Shown here one piece after another: positions 44,098 through 53,552 of a DNA stretch of 64,000 bases. This DNA is from CAXXOZ01 sp963676435 (lineage in GTDB: Bacteria > Bacillota > Clostridia > Lachnospirales > Lachnospiraceae), in contig CAXXOZ010000007.1 of the NCBI GenBank assembly GCA_963676435.2, positions 1 to 64,000 on the forward strand, in the 5' to 3' direction. How positions within the stretch are numbered: position 1 is the first letter of the stretch; each line of letters opens with the position of its first letter. A program made the translations under genes and the position numbers. The notes beneath the pieces are model-generated. The model did not search any database. It was given only the letters and a program-made list of their open reading frames with translations, and had not been told where the DNA came from.

Positions 44098-44874
44098 TTA
44101 AAAAAATATGAATTGATTTCTTGAGTTCCATAAAGTTTTATAACCAAAATATAAAGAACCAAATGAAGCAAGACATACGACTGCACAGATGGATATTACT
44201 ATTGCAATCTGGTATAAAATTGCAGTTAAAGGAAGAGTGCCTGATAGAATTTGACCAGTCATCATCCCTGGTAGAGAAACAACACCCATTCCAAGCATTG
44301 AGTTTAAGGTGGGTAATAGAGCAGTTTCAAAAGCCTGTCTGACAAAAGGTAATAGTATATCTTTTGGTCTTGCTCCAATATTTAGCAATGCCTCAATTTG
44401 AGATCTTTGTCCATATAAGCTTTCTCTAAATGTTTTAATTCCTAAAGTAACACCAGTCATAGTATTTCCCATTATCATACCTGCAATAGGAATGACATAT
44501 TGTGGATTAAAAATACTTTCTCCAACAATAAAGAAAATAAAGAAGATGATTGTGAATAAACCTGAAAGCGTTATAGTTATTCCTATTATAATTTTAAAGT
44601 TTATGTTTAATGTTTTATTTTTTGAGATGACTCTGTATATTGTGAATATTGTCATTATTGCTACATATGCAATAGTAAATGAAGGGTGAGGATTTTTAAA
44701 TATAAATGTCAATATAAGCCCTGCAAGTATTAATTGAACCGTCATTCTCATACTAGCCCAAACTAAAAGTTTTGACTGATCTATACGACATATTTTCATG
44801 ACTATCATAACTAGTATTAAAAGCAAGTATACTAATAAAAACTGCCAGATTTGCAACTGTACAATTCCGCTCAT
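44098..44874 (-). CDS. fetB: FetB-type ABC permease (UPF0014)
   Basis: 258 aa, seven hydrophobic segments. AYVAIMTIFT-YRVISK, IPIAGMIMGNTMTGVTLGIKTFRESL and LNSMLGMGVVSLPGMMTGQILSGTLP are the UPF0014 signature. FetAB exports iron in E. coli and confers oxidative-stress resistance; the metal here is inferred. Overlaps fetA by one base. Confidence 0.88.
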   Translation of the reverse strand: MSGIVQLQIWQFLLVYLLLILVMIVMKICRIDQSKLLVWASMRMTVQLILAGLILTFIFKNPHPSFTIAYVAIMTIFTIYRVISKNKTLNINFKIIIGITITLSGLFTIIFFIFFIVGESIFNPQYVIPIAGMIMGNTMTGVTLGIKTFRESLYGQRSQIEALLNIGARPKDILLPFVRQAFETALLPTLNSMLGMGVVSLPGMMTGQILSGTLPLTAILYQIAIVISICAVVCLASFGSLYFGYKTLWNSRNQFIFF

Positions 44875-45503
44875 TATAAGGTCTCCTTGTTTATATAAAT
44901 TATATTATCAGCATATTTTTCGGTTAATGTTTTATTATGGCTGATAACAACTAAAGTAATGCTATTTTCCTTACAAAAATTTTTAATGTTGTTAAAAAAG
45001 TCATTGGCAGTTTTTTCATCCAAAGCACTTGTTGGTTCATCAAGCATTAAAACTTTAGGATTAAAAGATAAACAGATTGCAATAAAAGCCCTTTGTTTTT
45101 CTCCACCCGACATTTTTTCGCAAAGAAAGTCCGTTGGCATTTTAAGACAGCAGAGATTTAAATACTTCTTAATGGTATCTTCATTTGGAGGACTTTGGTT
45201 CCTATAGCTGTAAAATTCCTCAAAGTTCTTTTTTATTGAACCATCAAAAAGAAAAACACTTTGAGATACCAAAAGCATTTCTTTTCTTAATCTTATAGTG
45301 TCAATGTTATTTATATTTTCTCCATTAAAATAAATATAACCAGTTGCTCCATTAATTGTAGAGTTTAGTATTTTTAACAAAGTACTTTTTCCAGCACCGC
45401 TTTCCCCGCTGATAAATGTTGCTTTGTTTAAGGGTATAGAGATATCTGAATAGTGGATTAAATTTAAAAAATTTACATTGTCAATCCTTATTATATTTTC
45501 CAA
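44874..45503 (-). CDS. fetA: FetA-type ABC ATP-binding protein
   Basis: 209-aa ATPase: Walker A SGESGAGKST, Q-loop VSQSVF, signature KMSGGEKQR, Walker B VLMLDEPTSALDE. Partner of the adjacent FetB-type permease. TTG start with AGGAGG five bases upstream. Promoter is an extended -10 at 45532-45540 on this strand. Confidence 0.87.
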   Translation of the reverse strand: MENIIRIDNVNFLNLIHYSDISIPLNKATFISGESGAGKSTLLKILNSTINGATGYIYFNGENINNIDTIRLRKEMLLVSQSVFLFDGSIKKNFEEFYSYRNQSPPNEDTIKKYLNLCCLKMPTDFLCEKMSGGEKQRAFIAICLSFNPKVLMLDEPTSALDEKTANDFFNNIKNFCKENSITLVVISHNKTLTEKYADNIIYINKETL

Positions 45504-45531
45504 TGGTTCCTCCTAAAGTAAAATATATTCT

Positions 45532-45540
45532 ATTATAGCA
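45532..45540 (-). promoter_or_regulatory. Extended -10 promoter of fetAB
   Basis: Minus strand reads TGCTATAAT (TGnTATAAT), about 30 bases before the TTG start. Confidence 0.5.
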
Positions 45541-45565
45541 TGAAAGATACAAAAAAATATTTTAA

Positions 45566-45594
45566 TTGACACATTTTAAATTATAATATAGAAT
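45566..45594 (+). promoter_or_regulatory. Promoter of the metal-resistance operon
   Basis: TTGACA (45566-45571), 17-base spacer, TAGAAT (45589-45594). Confidence 0.8.
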
Positions 45595-45597
45595 GAA

Positions 45598-45619
45598 CAT
45601 ATGAACAAACATTCATATG
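45598..45619 (+). promoter_or_regulatory. ArsR/SmtB-type operator
   Basis: Perfect 8-bp arms CATATGAA and TTCATATG separated by six bases, centred just downstream of the -10 and ending 12 bases before the ArsR start. The ATGAACA-type core matches SmtB/CzrA operators, so autorepression by the downstream gene is expected. Confidence 0.75.
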
Positions 45620-45631
45620 TAGGAGGATTTA

Positions 45632-46012
45632 ATGTATAATAAAATTGATTTGATTGAAAGTTGTGATTATATTCATGTGCATGAAGATACAATTACAAAA
45701 GTTAGAGAAGAGATGCCAAAGGAAGAGGTGTTATATAATTTGGCTGACTTTTTTAAAGTTTTTGGTGATTCAACAAGGATAAAAATTCTTTATGTATTAC
45801 TACAATCTGAAATGTGTGTCTGTGATATTGGACAGTTATTAAATGTAAGTCAATCAGCAGTTTCACATCAGTTAAGACTTTTAAAACAAATGAAATTAGT
45901 TAAATTTAGGAGAGAAGGAAAAATAATATTTTATTCCTTATCTGATAGCCATATAAAGACAATATTAAGTCAAGGGCTTGAACATATTAGCGAACAGGAG
46001 ATGGGTTTATGA
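45632..46012 (+). CDS. ArsR/SmtB family metal-sensing repressor (CadC/CzrA-like)
   Basis: 126 aa. Winged helix with LADFFKVFGDSTRIKILYVLLQSEMCVCDIGQLLNVSQSAVSHQLRLLKQMKLV. The CVCD box in the third helix region plus the N-terminal ESCDYIHVHED (Cys, His) resembles the thiolate metal site of CadC (Cd, Pb, Zn); a C-terminal His pair (SDSHIK, LEHI) could form the alpha5 zinc site. Overlaps the next gene by four bases (ATGA). Confidence 0.92.
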   Translation: MYNKIDLIESCDYIHVHEDTITKVREEMPKEEVLYNLADFFKVFGDSTRIKILYVLLQSEMCVCDIGQLLNVSQSAVSHQLRLLKQMKLVKFRREGKIIFYSLSDSHIKTILSQGLEHISEQEMGL

Positions 46013-46230
46013 AAAAGACTTATAAGATTAAGGATTTAGGATGTGCCAGTTGTGCAGCAAAAATGGAAAGAAGTGTCGGTAAGATCAATGGAGTAAATAA
46101 TGTGAATATTAATTTCATTAGTGGCAAAATGGAAATTGATGGTGAAGATGAAAAGTTTGATGAAATAGTTGAACTTGCAAATAAGAAATGTAAAAAAATA
46201 GAAAGACAGGTAAAATTAGAAGAATGTTAA
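46009..46230 (+). CDS. Heavy-metal-associated (HMA) domain protein
   Basis: 73-aa metallochaperone-like ferredoxin fold with LGCASCAAKMERSVGKINGV. The GCASC pair binds a soft metal ion. It overlaps the P-type ATPase start by seven bases. The ATPase lacks its own N-terminal HMA domain, so this protein appears to be that domain encoded separately. Confidence 0.9.
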   Translation: MKKTYKIKDLGCASCAAKMERSVGKINGVNNVNINFISGKMEIDGEDEKFDEIVELANKKCKKIERQVKLEEC

Positions 46231-48095
46231 AAGATAGAAAGTTTATTTTCAGAATTATAAAGATTTTAATATCAGCTGGGATATTTATTTTTGCAGTTTT
46301 GTTTCCTTTTGAAAATAAAAATGCAGAAATGTTTGTGTTTCTGGTTGCTTATATTATAGTAGGATACACCATAGTGATTGAAGCATTTTTTAATATAATA
46401 CATGGACAGATTTTTGACGAAAATCTGTTAATGCTTATAGCCAGCTTAGGAGCTTTCTTTATAGCTCAATATCCTGAGGCTGTTGCAGTAATACTGTTTT
46501 ATCAGGTTGGGGAGTTGTTTCAAGATTATTCAGTTGATAAATCAAGAAAGTCAATATCTCAACTAATGGACATAAGACCTGATTATGCTGTGGTAAAAAC
46601 AAAAGAAGGTAGTCAAAAAGTTGATCCAGGAACTGTAAATATTGGAGAAACAATAATTGTAAAACCAGGAGAAAAGGTGCCACTGGATGGTAAGGTTATT
46701 AAAGGAAATGGATCAATAGATGTAAAAGCACTTACTGGGGAAAGCCTTCCTAAAGAAGTAATAAAAGGAAATAGTATAATAAGTGGATCACTAAGCCTAG
46801 ATGGAGTTTTTGAAATTCAGGTAGAAAAAACATTTGGTGAATCAACAGTTTCTAAAATTCTTGAACTCGTAGAAAATGCAAGTTCAAAAAAAGCCAAGTC
46901 AGAAAACTTTATTACAAAGTTTGCTAGATATTATACACCTGCAGTAGTATTGGCAGCAGCTTTAATAGCTTTTATACCAACACTCGTTTTGGGCTTTGAT
47001 GTATGGAAGGACTGGCTTTATAGAGCGTTGACATTTTTAGTTGTTTCATGCCCATGTGCTCTTGTTATTTCGGTACCGCTTAGCTTTTTTGGTGGAATAG
47101 GAGGCGCTTCTAGAAAGGGTGTGTTGATAAAAGGAAGCAATTATTTAGAAACCCTTTCTGAGTGTGAAACCGCTGTCTTTGACAAGACAGGAACATTAAC
47201 AAAAGGATTTTTTGTTGTTGAAAATATAGTATCCGAAAAAATATCAGACGAAGAACTTTTAAGAATAGCTGCATCAGCAGAAGAATTTTCTAACCACCCA
47301 ATTTCTATGTCAATAAAAGAAGAGGCTTTAAAAAGAAATCTCAAATTATATAAGAATGTTTCAACTAAAGAAAATTCTGGATTTGGAGTACAGGCAAAGC
47401 TTGTTATAAACGATGATGAGAACAAGGTCCATATAGGAAATGAAAAACTTATGAATTCTCTAGGAATAAATCCAGGCGAAAATGATTATATAGGAAGCTG
47501 TGTATACTTAGAAATGGAAGGTTCTTATTTAGGTTTTATAGAACTTGAAGACGAGATAAAAGAAGATACCCATATCGCAATTAAAGAACTAAAGAAAAAT
47601 GGTATAAAAAACACAGTTATGCTAAGTGGTGATACAGAAAAAATTGCAAGAAAAATCGGTGAGAAGCTAGGAATTGATAAAATATATTCAGGGCTTTTAC
47701 CTGATCAAAAGGTTGAAAAGCTAGAGGACATGATTAGTGAAACATCAGGTAGATTTAAACTTGCATATGTTGGCGATGGAATAAATGATGCACCTGTTTT
47801 AGCTAGAGCAGATGTAGGAATTGCTATGGGTGGCTTAGGTTCTGATGCAGCAATTGAAGCGGCTGATATTGTAATAATGGATGACAAGATTTCAGGAATA
47901 AATACAGCAATAAAAGTTTCTAAAAAAACACTTAAACTAGTTAAGCAGAATATAATTTTTGCAATCGGAGTAAAACTTTTCGTACTTGTACTTGCAGCAT
48001 TTGGTCTTGTTTCAATGTGGCCGGCAGTTTTTGCAGATGTAGGAGTTTCAGTAATTGCTATATTAAATGCGTTAAGAGCTTTAAAAATCAAATAG
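46224..48095 (+). CDS. P1B-type Zn/Cd-transporting ATPase
   Basis: 623 aa. CPC motif in TM6 (VVSCPCALVISVPLSFFGG), actuator TGES, phosphorylation loop FDKTGTLTKG, nucleotide-binding HP (SNHPIS) and hinge GDGINDAPVLARADVGIAMG. TM8 has ADVGVS with the conserved Asp of the P1B-2 (Zn, Cd, Pb) class. Exports toxic divalent cations. Starts directly with a membrane helix, lacking the N-terminal HMA domain. Confidence 0.94.
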   Translation: MLKDRKFIFRIIKILISAGIFIFAVLFPFENKNAEMFVFLVAYIIVGYTIVIEAFFNIIHGQIFDENLLMLIASLGAFFIAQYPEAVAVILFYQVGELFQDYSVDKSRKSISQLMDIRPDYAVVKTKEGSQKVDPGTVNIGETIIVKPGEKVPLDGKVIKGNGSIDVKALTGESLPKEVIKGNSIISGSLSLDGVFEIQVEKTFGESTVSKILELVENASSKKAKSENFITKFARYYTPAVVLAAALIAFIPTLVLGFDVWKDWLYRALTFLVVSCPCALVISVPLSFFGGIGGASRKGVLIKGSNYLETLSECETAVFDKTGTLTKGFFVVENIVSEKISDEELLRIAASAEEFSNHPISMSIKEEALKRNLKLYKNVSTKENSGFGVQAKLVINDDENKVHIGNEKLMNSLGINPGENDYIGSCVYLEMEGSYLGFIELEDEIKEDTHIAIKELKKNGIKNTVMLSGDTEKIARKIGEKLGIDKIYSGLLPDQKVEKLEDMISETSGRFKLAYVGDGINDAPVLARADVGIAMGGLGSDAAIEAADIVIMDDKISGINTAIKVSKKTLKLVKQNIIFAIGVKLFVLVLAAFGLVSMWPAVFADVGVSVIAILNALRALKIK

Positions 48096-48140
48096 TTTTG
48101 TAGTATAATATAGTAAAACTTGTTACAGGAGGATATTTAA

Positions 48141-49388
48141 TTGTATAGAGAAGCTGTTTTAGAACTAGAAGAATGGATAAACTCAAAAGCTAAAAAACCT
48201 CTTATGATTACAGGATGTAAAAAAGTGGGGAAAACATGGACAGCATTAGATTTAGGAGCGGCCTATTTTGAGTCAACAGTTTTGGTGGATTTACAAGTTG
48301 ATAATGAAGTTAAAAAAATGCTAAACGATCAGCCAAATTTAAAACAAATTGTAAGATTTTTAGGTAAAAAAAGTAATGTCAATATAGATACCAAAAAAAC
48401 ATTTATTATATTTGATAATGTTAACTGTTTACGAAAACCATATGATTTTATTGAATTTTTAAATAATGAAATGTATGAATATAGTATTTGTTGTATATCA
48501 AGTGTTATCAATGATACAGAAAGGCTTAATCAAATCTCTTATATAAAAGAAATATATCCTTTTACATTTCAAGAGTTTCTTATTGTTAACAAGGAAAATG
48601 AACTGTGTTCAAAAGTTGCAAATCAAAAAGACGAAAAAATTGAAGACGAATTATTAAAAAAATTGGAAGAATATATTAAAATCTTTATGATTGTTGGAGG
48701 AATGCCAGAGTCTGTGAAATCATGGATTGAAAGTAAGGACTTTTATGATGTTGAAAGTACAAAAAATTCAATTTTAAAATCTTACTTTCAGGATTTTGAG
48801 AGTATTAAAAATATAGCTTTGAGAAAAAAAGTATATCAAATATGGGAAAGCATTCCAAAACAATTAGATAGAGATGTTAAGAAATTTCATTTCGATATTG
48901 TAAAACTTACTGCTAGGAAAAGAGAGTATATTGAAGCTTTAGAATGGCTTCTAGAAAGAAAATATATATATAAAATAAATATGCTTGAAAAAACAGATGC
49001 ATTTGAAATTTTTTTACCAGATATTGGTTTTTTGTCAAAGGTATATGAACTTGAAAAAAAATCGGACAACGACACTTTAGAAATTTTGGAGTTTAAAAAT
49101 GGTGCCTTAAAAGAGCAGTTTATATTTCAAGAATTACACTCAAATAGAAATATTGATGAAATATTTTATTGGAACTCAAAGGCAACAGCTAGGATAGAAT
49201 TTGTTTTTAGAGACGGAAATAACTATGTTCCCATAAAAATCAATCTAAAATCAAATAATAAGATGCAGAGTATGAAGGTTTTTATAGATAAATATAAATC
49301 TCCATTTTCTGTATATATTAAGTATAATGAACTCAGTCAACATGAAAAAGTACTAAATATTCCATTGTATGGAGTTTGGAACTTATAA
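48141..49388 (+). CDS. AAA_14/DUF4143 ATPase
   Basis: 415 aa. P-loop GCKKVGKTW, Walker B FIIFDNVNCL, then IKEIYPFTFQEFL (the ELYPLSFxEF-like motif of this family) and a C-terminal DUF4143 part with KREYIEALEWLLERKYIYKI and a nuclease-like tail (FIFQELHSNRNIDEIFYWNSKATARIEFVF). Cellular role unknown for the family. TTG start 7 bases after AGGAGG, own -10 TATAAT near 48104. Monocistronic. Confidence 0.82.
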   Translation: MYREAVLELEEWINSKAKKPLMITGCKKVGKTWTALDLGAAYFESTVLVDLQVDNEVKKMLNDQPNLKQIVRFLGKKSNVNIDTKKTFIIFDNVNCLRKPYDFIEFLNNEMYEYSICCISSVINDTERLNQISYIKEIYPFTFQEFLIVNKENELCSKVANQKDEKIEDELLKKLEEYIKIFMIVGGMPESVKSWIESKDFYDVESTKNSILKSYFQDFESIKNIALRKKVYQIWESIPKQLDRDVKKFHFDIVKLTARKREYIEALEWLLERKYIYKINMLEKTDAFEIFLPDIGFLSKVYELEKKSDNDTLEILEFKNGALKEQFIFQELHSNRNIDEIFYWNSKATARIEFVFRDGNNYVPIKINLKSNNKMQSMKVFIDKYKSPFSVYIKYNELSQHEKVLNIPLYGVWNL

Positions 49389-49392
49389 AAAT

Positions 49393-49430
49393 ACGACAGT
49401 AAAGAGGCGATCTTTACTGTCGTTCATTTT
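49393..49430 (+). terminator. Bidirectional terminator between ATPase and citrate synthase genes
   Basis: 13-bp perfect stem ACGACAGTAAAGA (49393-49405) / TCTTTACTGTCGT (49411-49423), then a T-rich stretch. Confidence 0.85.
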
Positions 49431-50797
49431 TACTTACGATCTTTTAAAGGAACATATTCTGTATGTGGAGCTACATTTTTATATGCAGGTCTTATGATTT
49501 TACCATCATTAATTAATTCTTCGATTCTGTGAGCACTCCAACCAGACATTCTAGCGATAGCAAAAAGTGGAGTGAATAATTCCTGTGGAAGACCTAACAT
49601 TCTGTAAACAAATCCACTATAAAAATCAACATTTGAACTAATATGTCTATACATTTTTCGATGATTTTGAATAATTTCAGGACTTAATCTTTCAACTGTT
49701 TCATATAATTTGAATTCGTCTTCAAGACCTTTTTCTTTTGATAGCTTTTCAACAAATCCTCTAAAAACTGTTGCACGTGGATCAGATATTGTGTAAACGG
49801 CATGTCCGATACCATAAATAAGACCAGATTTATCAAAAGCTTCTTTATCTAATAATTTTGATAAATGATTTCTTATTTCATCTTCATCTTTCCAGTCTTT
49901 TATTTGTTTTTTCATATCTTCAAACATTTGAGTAACTTTTATATTTGCACCTCCGTGTCTTGGACCTTTTAATGAGCCAAGAGATGCAGCTACAGAGGAG
50001 TATGTATCAGTTCCAGATGAAGAAACAACATGTGTAGTGAAAGTTGAATTATTTCCACCACCGTGGTCAGCATGAAGAACCAGTGCAAGATCTAAAACTG
50101 TAGCTTCTAAAGGTGTATACTTGCTGTCAGCTCTTAATAAATGCAAGAAATTTTCAGCAGTAGAAAGGTTTAAATCTGGTGTATGTATGAAAAGACTTTG
50201 CCCATCATGATAATGTTTGTACGCTTGATAACCATAAACTGCAAGCATAGGAAAGATTGAAATAAGCTGCAAACTTTGACGTAAAACATTTGGCACAGAA
50301 ATATCATCTGCATAATCATCATATGAATACATAGTTAGAACGCTTCTTGCAAGTGTGTTCATCATATCTTTACTTGGAGCCTTCATTATGATGTCTCTAA
50401 CAAAACTTGTCGGTAGTGTTCTGTAGTGAGCAAGTAATCCTGAAAAATCTGTTAGTTCTTTTTCGTTTGGAAGTTTACCAAAAAGTAAAAGATATGTAAT
50501 CTCTTCAAATCCAAGACGCTGTTCCTTAATAAAACCAGCAACGATATCTTCTATATCCATTCCACGATAAAAAAGCTTACCATCGCAAGGAACAATTTCA
50601 CCATCATCAATTGTATAAGATTTTACTTCGGCTATCTCAGTAAGACCGGTTAAAACACCTTTTCCATTAATATCTCTAAGTCCTCTTTTGACTTCGTATT
50701 TTGTGTACAATTCTGGATTAATATAACTGTTTTCTTTACACAAAGTTGCCAAAGACATTATTTCAGGTGTGATTTTTGAAAACTCATTTTCGGCCAT
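49430..50797 (-). CDS. gltA: Citrate synthase
   Basis: Condenses acetyl-CoA and oxaloacetate. 455 aa, a long form. Catalytic elements: LHADHGGGNNSTFTTHVVSSS, GPRHGGANIK, GIGHAVYTISDPRA and RMSGWSAHRIEELI. The N-terminal 60 residues (CKENSYINPELYTKYEVKRGLRDINGKGVLTGLTEI) match the clostridial type. Start preceded by AAAGGGGGC. No aconitase or isocitrate dehydrogenase is adjacent. Confidence 0.95.
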   Translation of the reverse strand: MAENEFSKITPEIMSLATLCKENSYINPELYTKYEVKRGLRDINGKGVLTGLTEIAEVKSYTIDDGEIVPCDGKLFYRGMDIEDIVAGFIKEQRLGFEEITYLLLFGKLPNEKELTDFSGLLAHYRTLPTSFVRDIIMKAPSKDMMNTLARSVLTMYSYDDYADDISVPNVLRQSLQLISIFPMLAVYGYQAYKHYHDGQSLFIHTPDLNLSTAENFLHLLRADSKYTPLEATVLDLALVLHADHGGGNNSTFTTHVVSSSGTDTYSSVAASLGSLKGPRHGGANIKVTQMFEDMKKQIKDWKDEDEIRNHLSKLLDKEAFDKSGLIYGIGHAVYTISDPRATVFRGFVEKLSKEKGLEDEFKLYETVERLSPEIIQNHRKMYRHISSNVDFYSGFVYRMLGLPQELFTPLFAIARMSGWSAHRIEELINDGKIIRPAYKNVAPHTEYVPLKDRK

Positions 50798-50949
50798 AAA
50801 AAAAAGCCCCCTTTACCATATAAATTTTTTGTAGAATAAGATTATATTACCATAATTCCACTAAATCAACAACAACTTTTAAAAAATAGATGTATTCTGA
50901 AAAATAATATGATACAATTATATAAATAAAATTTGCGAGGAAAAGGGCT

Positions 50950-52272
50950 ATGGATTTATTCGAATATATGCATAAAACAAAGACTTTAAAAGAGTCCCCT
51001 CTTGCATCAAGATTGCGCCCGACTACTCTAAGTGAAATAGTAGGTCAAGAACACATTATAGCAGAAGATAAATTGCTTTATAGAGCAATAAAAGCTGATA
51101 AATTAAGTTCACTGATTTTGTATGGACCACCAGGGACAGGTAAAACTACAATAGCAAAAGTAATCGCAAACTCTACTAGTTCTGATTTCAAACAAATAAA
51201 TGCCACCTCAGCAGGAAAAAAAGATATGGAAGCTGTTGTTGAGCAGGCAAAAACAAATCTAGGAATGCATGAGAAAAAGACAATCCTGTTTATTGATGAA
51301 ATTCATAGATTTAATAAAGCACAGCAAGATTATCTGTTGCCATATGTTGAAGATGGAACAATAATTTTAATAGGAGCTACCACAGAAAATCCCTATTTTG
51401 AAGTTAATCAGGCTTTAATATCAAGGTCAATAATTTTCCAATTAAAACCATTAAGTATAAAAAATATAAAAGAATTAATTTATAGAGCTATTGATGATAA
51501 AGAAAAAGGTATGGGGTCTTATAATGCAGTAATCGAAGAAGATGCTGTTGATTTTCTTGCACAAATATCTTCAGGAGATGCAAGGCAGGCAATAAATGCA
51601 ATAGAACTTGCGATTTTAACAACTAAGAGAAGTTCAGATGAGAAGATTCATATAACACTTAAAGAAGCCTCAGACTGTATACAAAAGAAGACTATTAAAT
51701 ATGACAAAACAGGAGACAATCACTACGATACAATCTCTGCATTTATAAAAAGTATGAGAGGTTCAGATCCTGATGCCACAACATATTATTTGGCAAAAAT
51801 GATTTATGCAGGGGAAAGTGTTACTTTTATAGCCAGAAGAATTATGATATGTGCGTCCGAAGATGTGGGAAATGCAGACCCTAATGCGCTAACAGTTGCA
51901 GTCTCAGCTGCAAATGCTGTACACCAAATTGGATTGCCGGAAGCCAGAATCATATTAGCTCAGGCAGCCACATATGTGGCTCTTGCACCAAAAAGCAATT
52001 CAGCTATTAAAGCAATAGACAAAGCTTTAAATATAGTTGAAACAAAAAATGTTTCAGGAATACCAATGCACCTTAAAGATGCACATTATAAAGGGGCAAA
52101 AAAACTAGGAAATGGAAAAGGTTATAAATACGTTCATGACTTTGAAGGGAATTATACAAATCAACAATATCTCCCAGATGAATTAGTGGGAGAAAAATTT
52201 TATTTTCCTGGAAGTAATGGTTATGAAAAGGTTATGAAAAATTACTTGGATGATATAAGAAAGGGAAAGTAA
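50950..52272 (+). CDS. rarA: Replication-associated recombination protein A
   Basis: 440-aa AAA+ clamp-loader-like ATPase (RarA/MgsA) acting at stalled forks. MHKTKTLKESPLASRLRPTTLSEIVGQEHII, Walker A GPPGTGKTT, LFIDEIHRFNKAQQDYLLP, GATTENPYFEVN and SGDARQAINAIE are all present. C-terminal tetramerisation part ends with YKYVHDFEGNYTNQQYLPDE. First gene of a run going to 60.3 kb. Confidence 0.96.
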   Translation: MDLFEYMHKTKTLKESPLASRLRPTTLSEIVGQEHIIAEDKLLYRAIKADKLSSLILYGPPGTGKTTIAKVIANSTSSDFKQINATSAGKKDMEAVVEQAKTNLGMHEKKTILFIDEIHRFNKAQQDYLLPYVEDGTIILIGATTENPYFEVNQALISRSIIFQLKPLSIKNIKELIYRAIDDKEKGMGSYNAVIEEDAVDFLAQISSGDARQAINAIELAILTTKRSSDEKIHITLKEASDCIQKKTIKYDKTGDNHYDTISAFIKSMRGSDPDATTYYLAKMIYAGESVTFIARRIMICASEDVGNADPNALTVAVSAANAVHQIGLPEARIILAQAATYVALAPKSNSAIKAIDKALNIVETKNVSGIPMHLKDAHYKGAKKLGNGKGYKYVHDFEGNYTNQQYLPDELVGEKFYFPGSNGYEKVMKNYLDDIRKGK

Positions 52273-52273
52273 T

Positions 52274-53530
52274 ATGGGAGGACCAAAGCATACGATAATT
52301 TTATCAATAGATTCATTAAGTTCGCCTGATATGGAACTAATTTCTTTGTTACCTAACTTCAGAGAGTTTATTAAAAATGCTTCTATATGTGATAATGTTA
52401 CATCAGTATATCCATCACTTACATATCCAGCTCATGCTACTATAATGACCGGAAATTATCCTGTGAATCACGGGATTTTAAGTAATACCTTTTTTAAACC
52501 CAAGCAAATAAGAAAAAAATGGTATGGGCAAAGTAAGTATATTAAAGGCAAAACAATTTTTGGGGAAGCAATAAAAAGTAATATGAAAGTGGCATCAATA
52601 TTATGGCCATTAACTGGGAAGTCTGGAATTCAATATTCTTTGCCGGAAATTTTCCCAGGACGATTTGAAAATCAAGTTATAGCGACATTAAGAAATGGAT
52701 CAAAAAAATATATTTTTGATTTAAAAAGAAAATTTGGAAAGTTACTCAATGGAATAAAAGAACCTGAACTTGATAATTTTGTTCAAGCATCATTGTTGCA
52801 TACTATAAAAAAATACAAACCAGATTTGACATTAGTTCATTTTTTAGATTTGGATGACAGCAGACATAAATATGGGTATGCTGCACCAGAGGCTTTCAGG
52901 GCAATGGAAAGAGTAGATGAAAGACTTGGTGAAATAATTAATACTCTCAAAGAAGAAAAAATATTTGATGAAACGGCATTAATTGTATTAGGGGATCACT
53001 CACAAATTGATGTTCATACACCAATATTTTTAAATGAAAGATTTGAAAAAGATGGTTTTATTTTAAAGAAAAATGGAAAGATAAAGAATTGGAGAATATA
53101 TTCAAAATCATGTGATGGCTCCTGTTATATATATATAAACAAAAAAGAAAATGAATCATTTAAAGATGAAATATATGAATATCTATATACAATACAAGGT
53201 GAAAAAAAGAGTGGAATAAGTAAAATATATACAGGAGTTGAAGCACAAAAATTTGGAGCTTCAGACGAATGTGATTTTATGATTGAGGCTAGAATAGGTT
53301 ATTATTTTGCAGATGATATAAAAAATGCAAATTATAAGGCAGCTCATGGTTATATGCCTACTATTCCTTCCTATCAGACAGTTTTTATTGCTGCAGGAAA
53401 AGGAATAAAAAGAAATATTCAGCTGAGTAATATTTCTTTAGTGGATGAGGCTCCTACAATTGCCAAACTGATGGGTCTTGATTTAGGTAAAACAAATGGA
53501 AGGTGTATTGAAGAGATATTAGATATCTAA
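52274..53530 (+). CDS. Type I phosphodiesterase / nucleotide pyrophosphatase family enzyme
   Basis: 418 aa, alkaline-phosphatase fold. IILSIDSLSSPDME (metal Asp), SVYPSLTYPAHATIMTG with nucleophile Thr, FLDLDDSRHKYGY, VLGDHSQIDVHTPI (metal Asp-His) and AAHGYMP (His). No signal peptide, so it seems cytoplasmic, unusual for this fold. Substrate unknown; one base after rarA. Confidence 0.88.
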   Translation: MGGPKHTIILSIDSLSSPDMELISLLPNFREFIKNASICDNVTSVYPSLTYPAHATIMTGNYPVNHGILSNTFFKPKQIRKKWYGQSKYIKGKTIFGEAIKSNMKVASILWPLTGKSGIQYSLPEIFPGRFENQVIATLRNGSKKYIFDLKRKFGKLLNGIKEPELDNFVQASLLHTIKKYKPDLTLVHFLDLDDSRHKYGYAAPEAFRAMERVDERLGEIINTLKEEKIFDETALIVLGDHSQIDVHTPIFLNERFEKDGFILKKNGKIKNWRIYSKSCDGSCYIYINKKENESFKDEIYEYLYTIQGEKKSGISKIYTGVEAQKFGASDECDFMIEARIGYYFADDIKNANYKAAHGYMPTIPSYQTVFIAAGKGIKRNIQLSNISLVDEAPTIAKLMGLDLGKTNGRCIEEILDI

Positions 53531-53552
53531 AAGGCTTTTCGGAGGTATTTTC

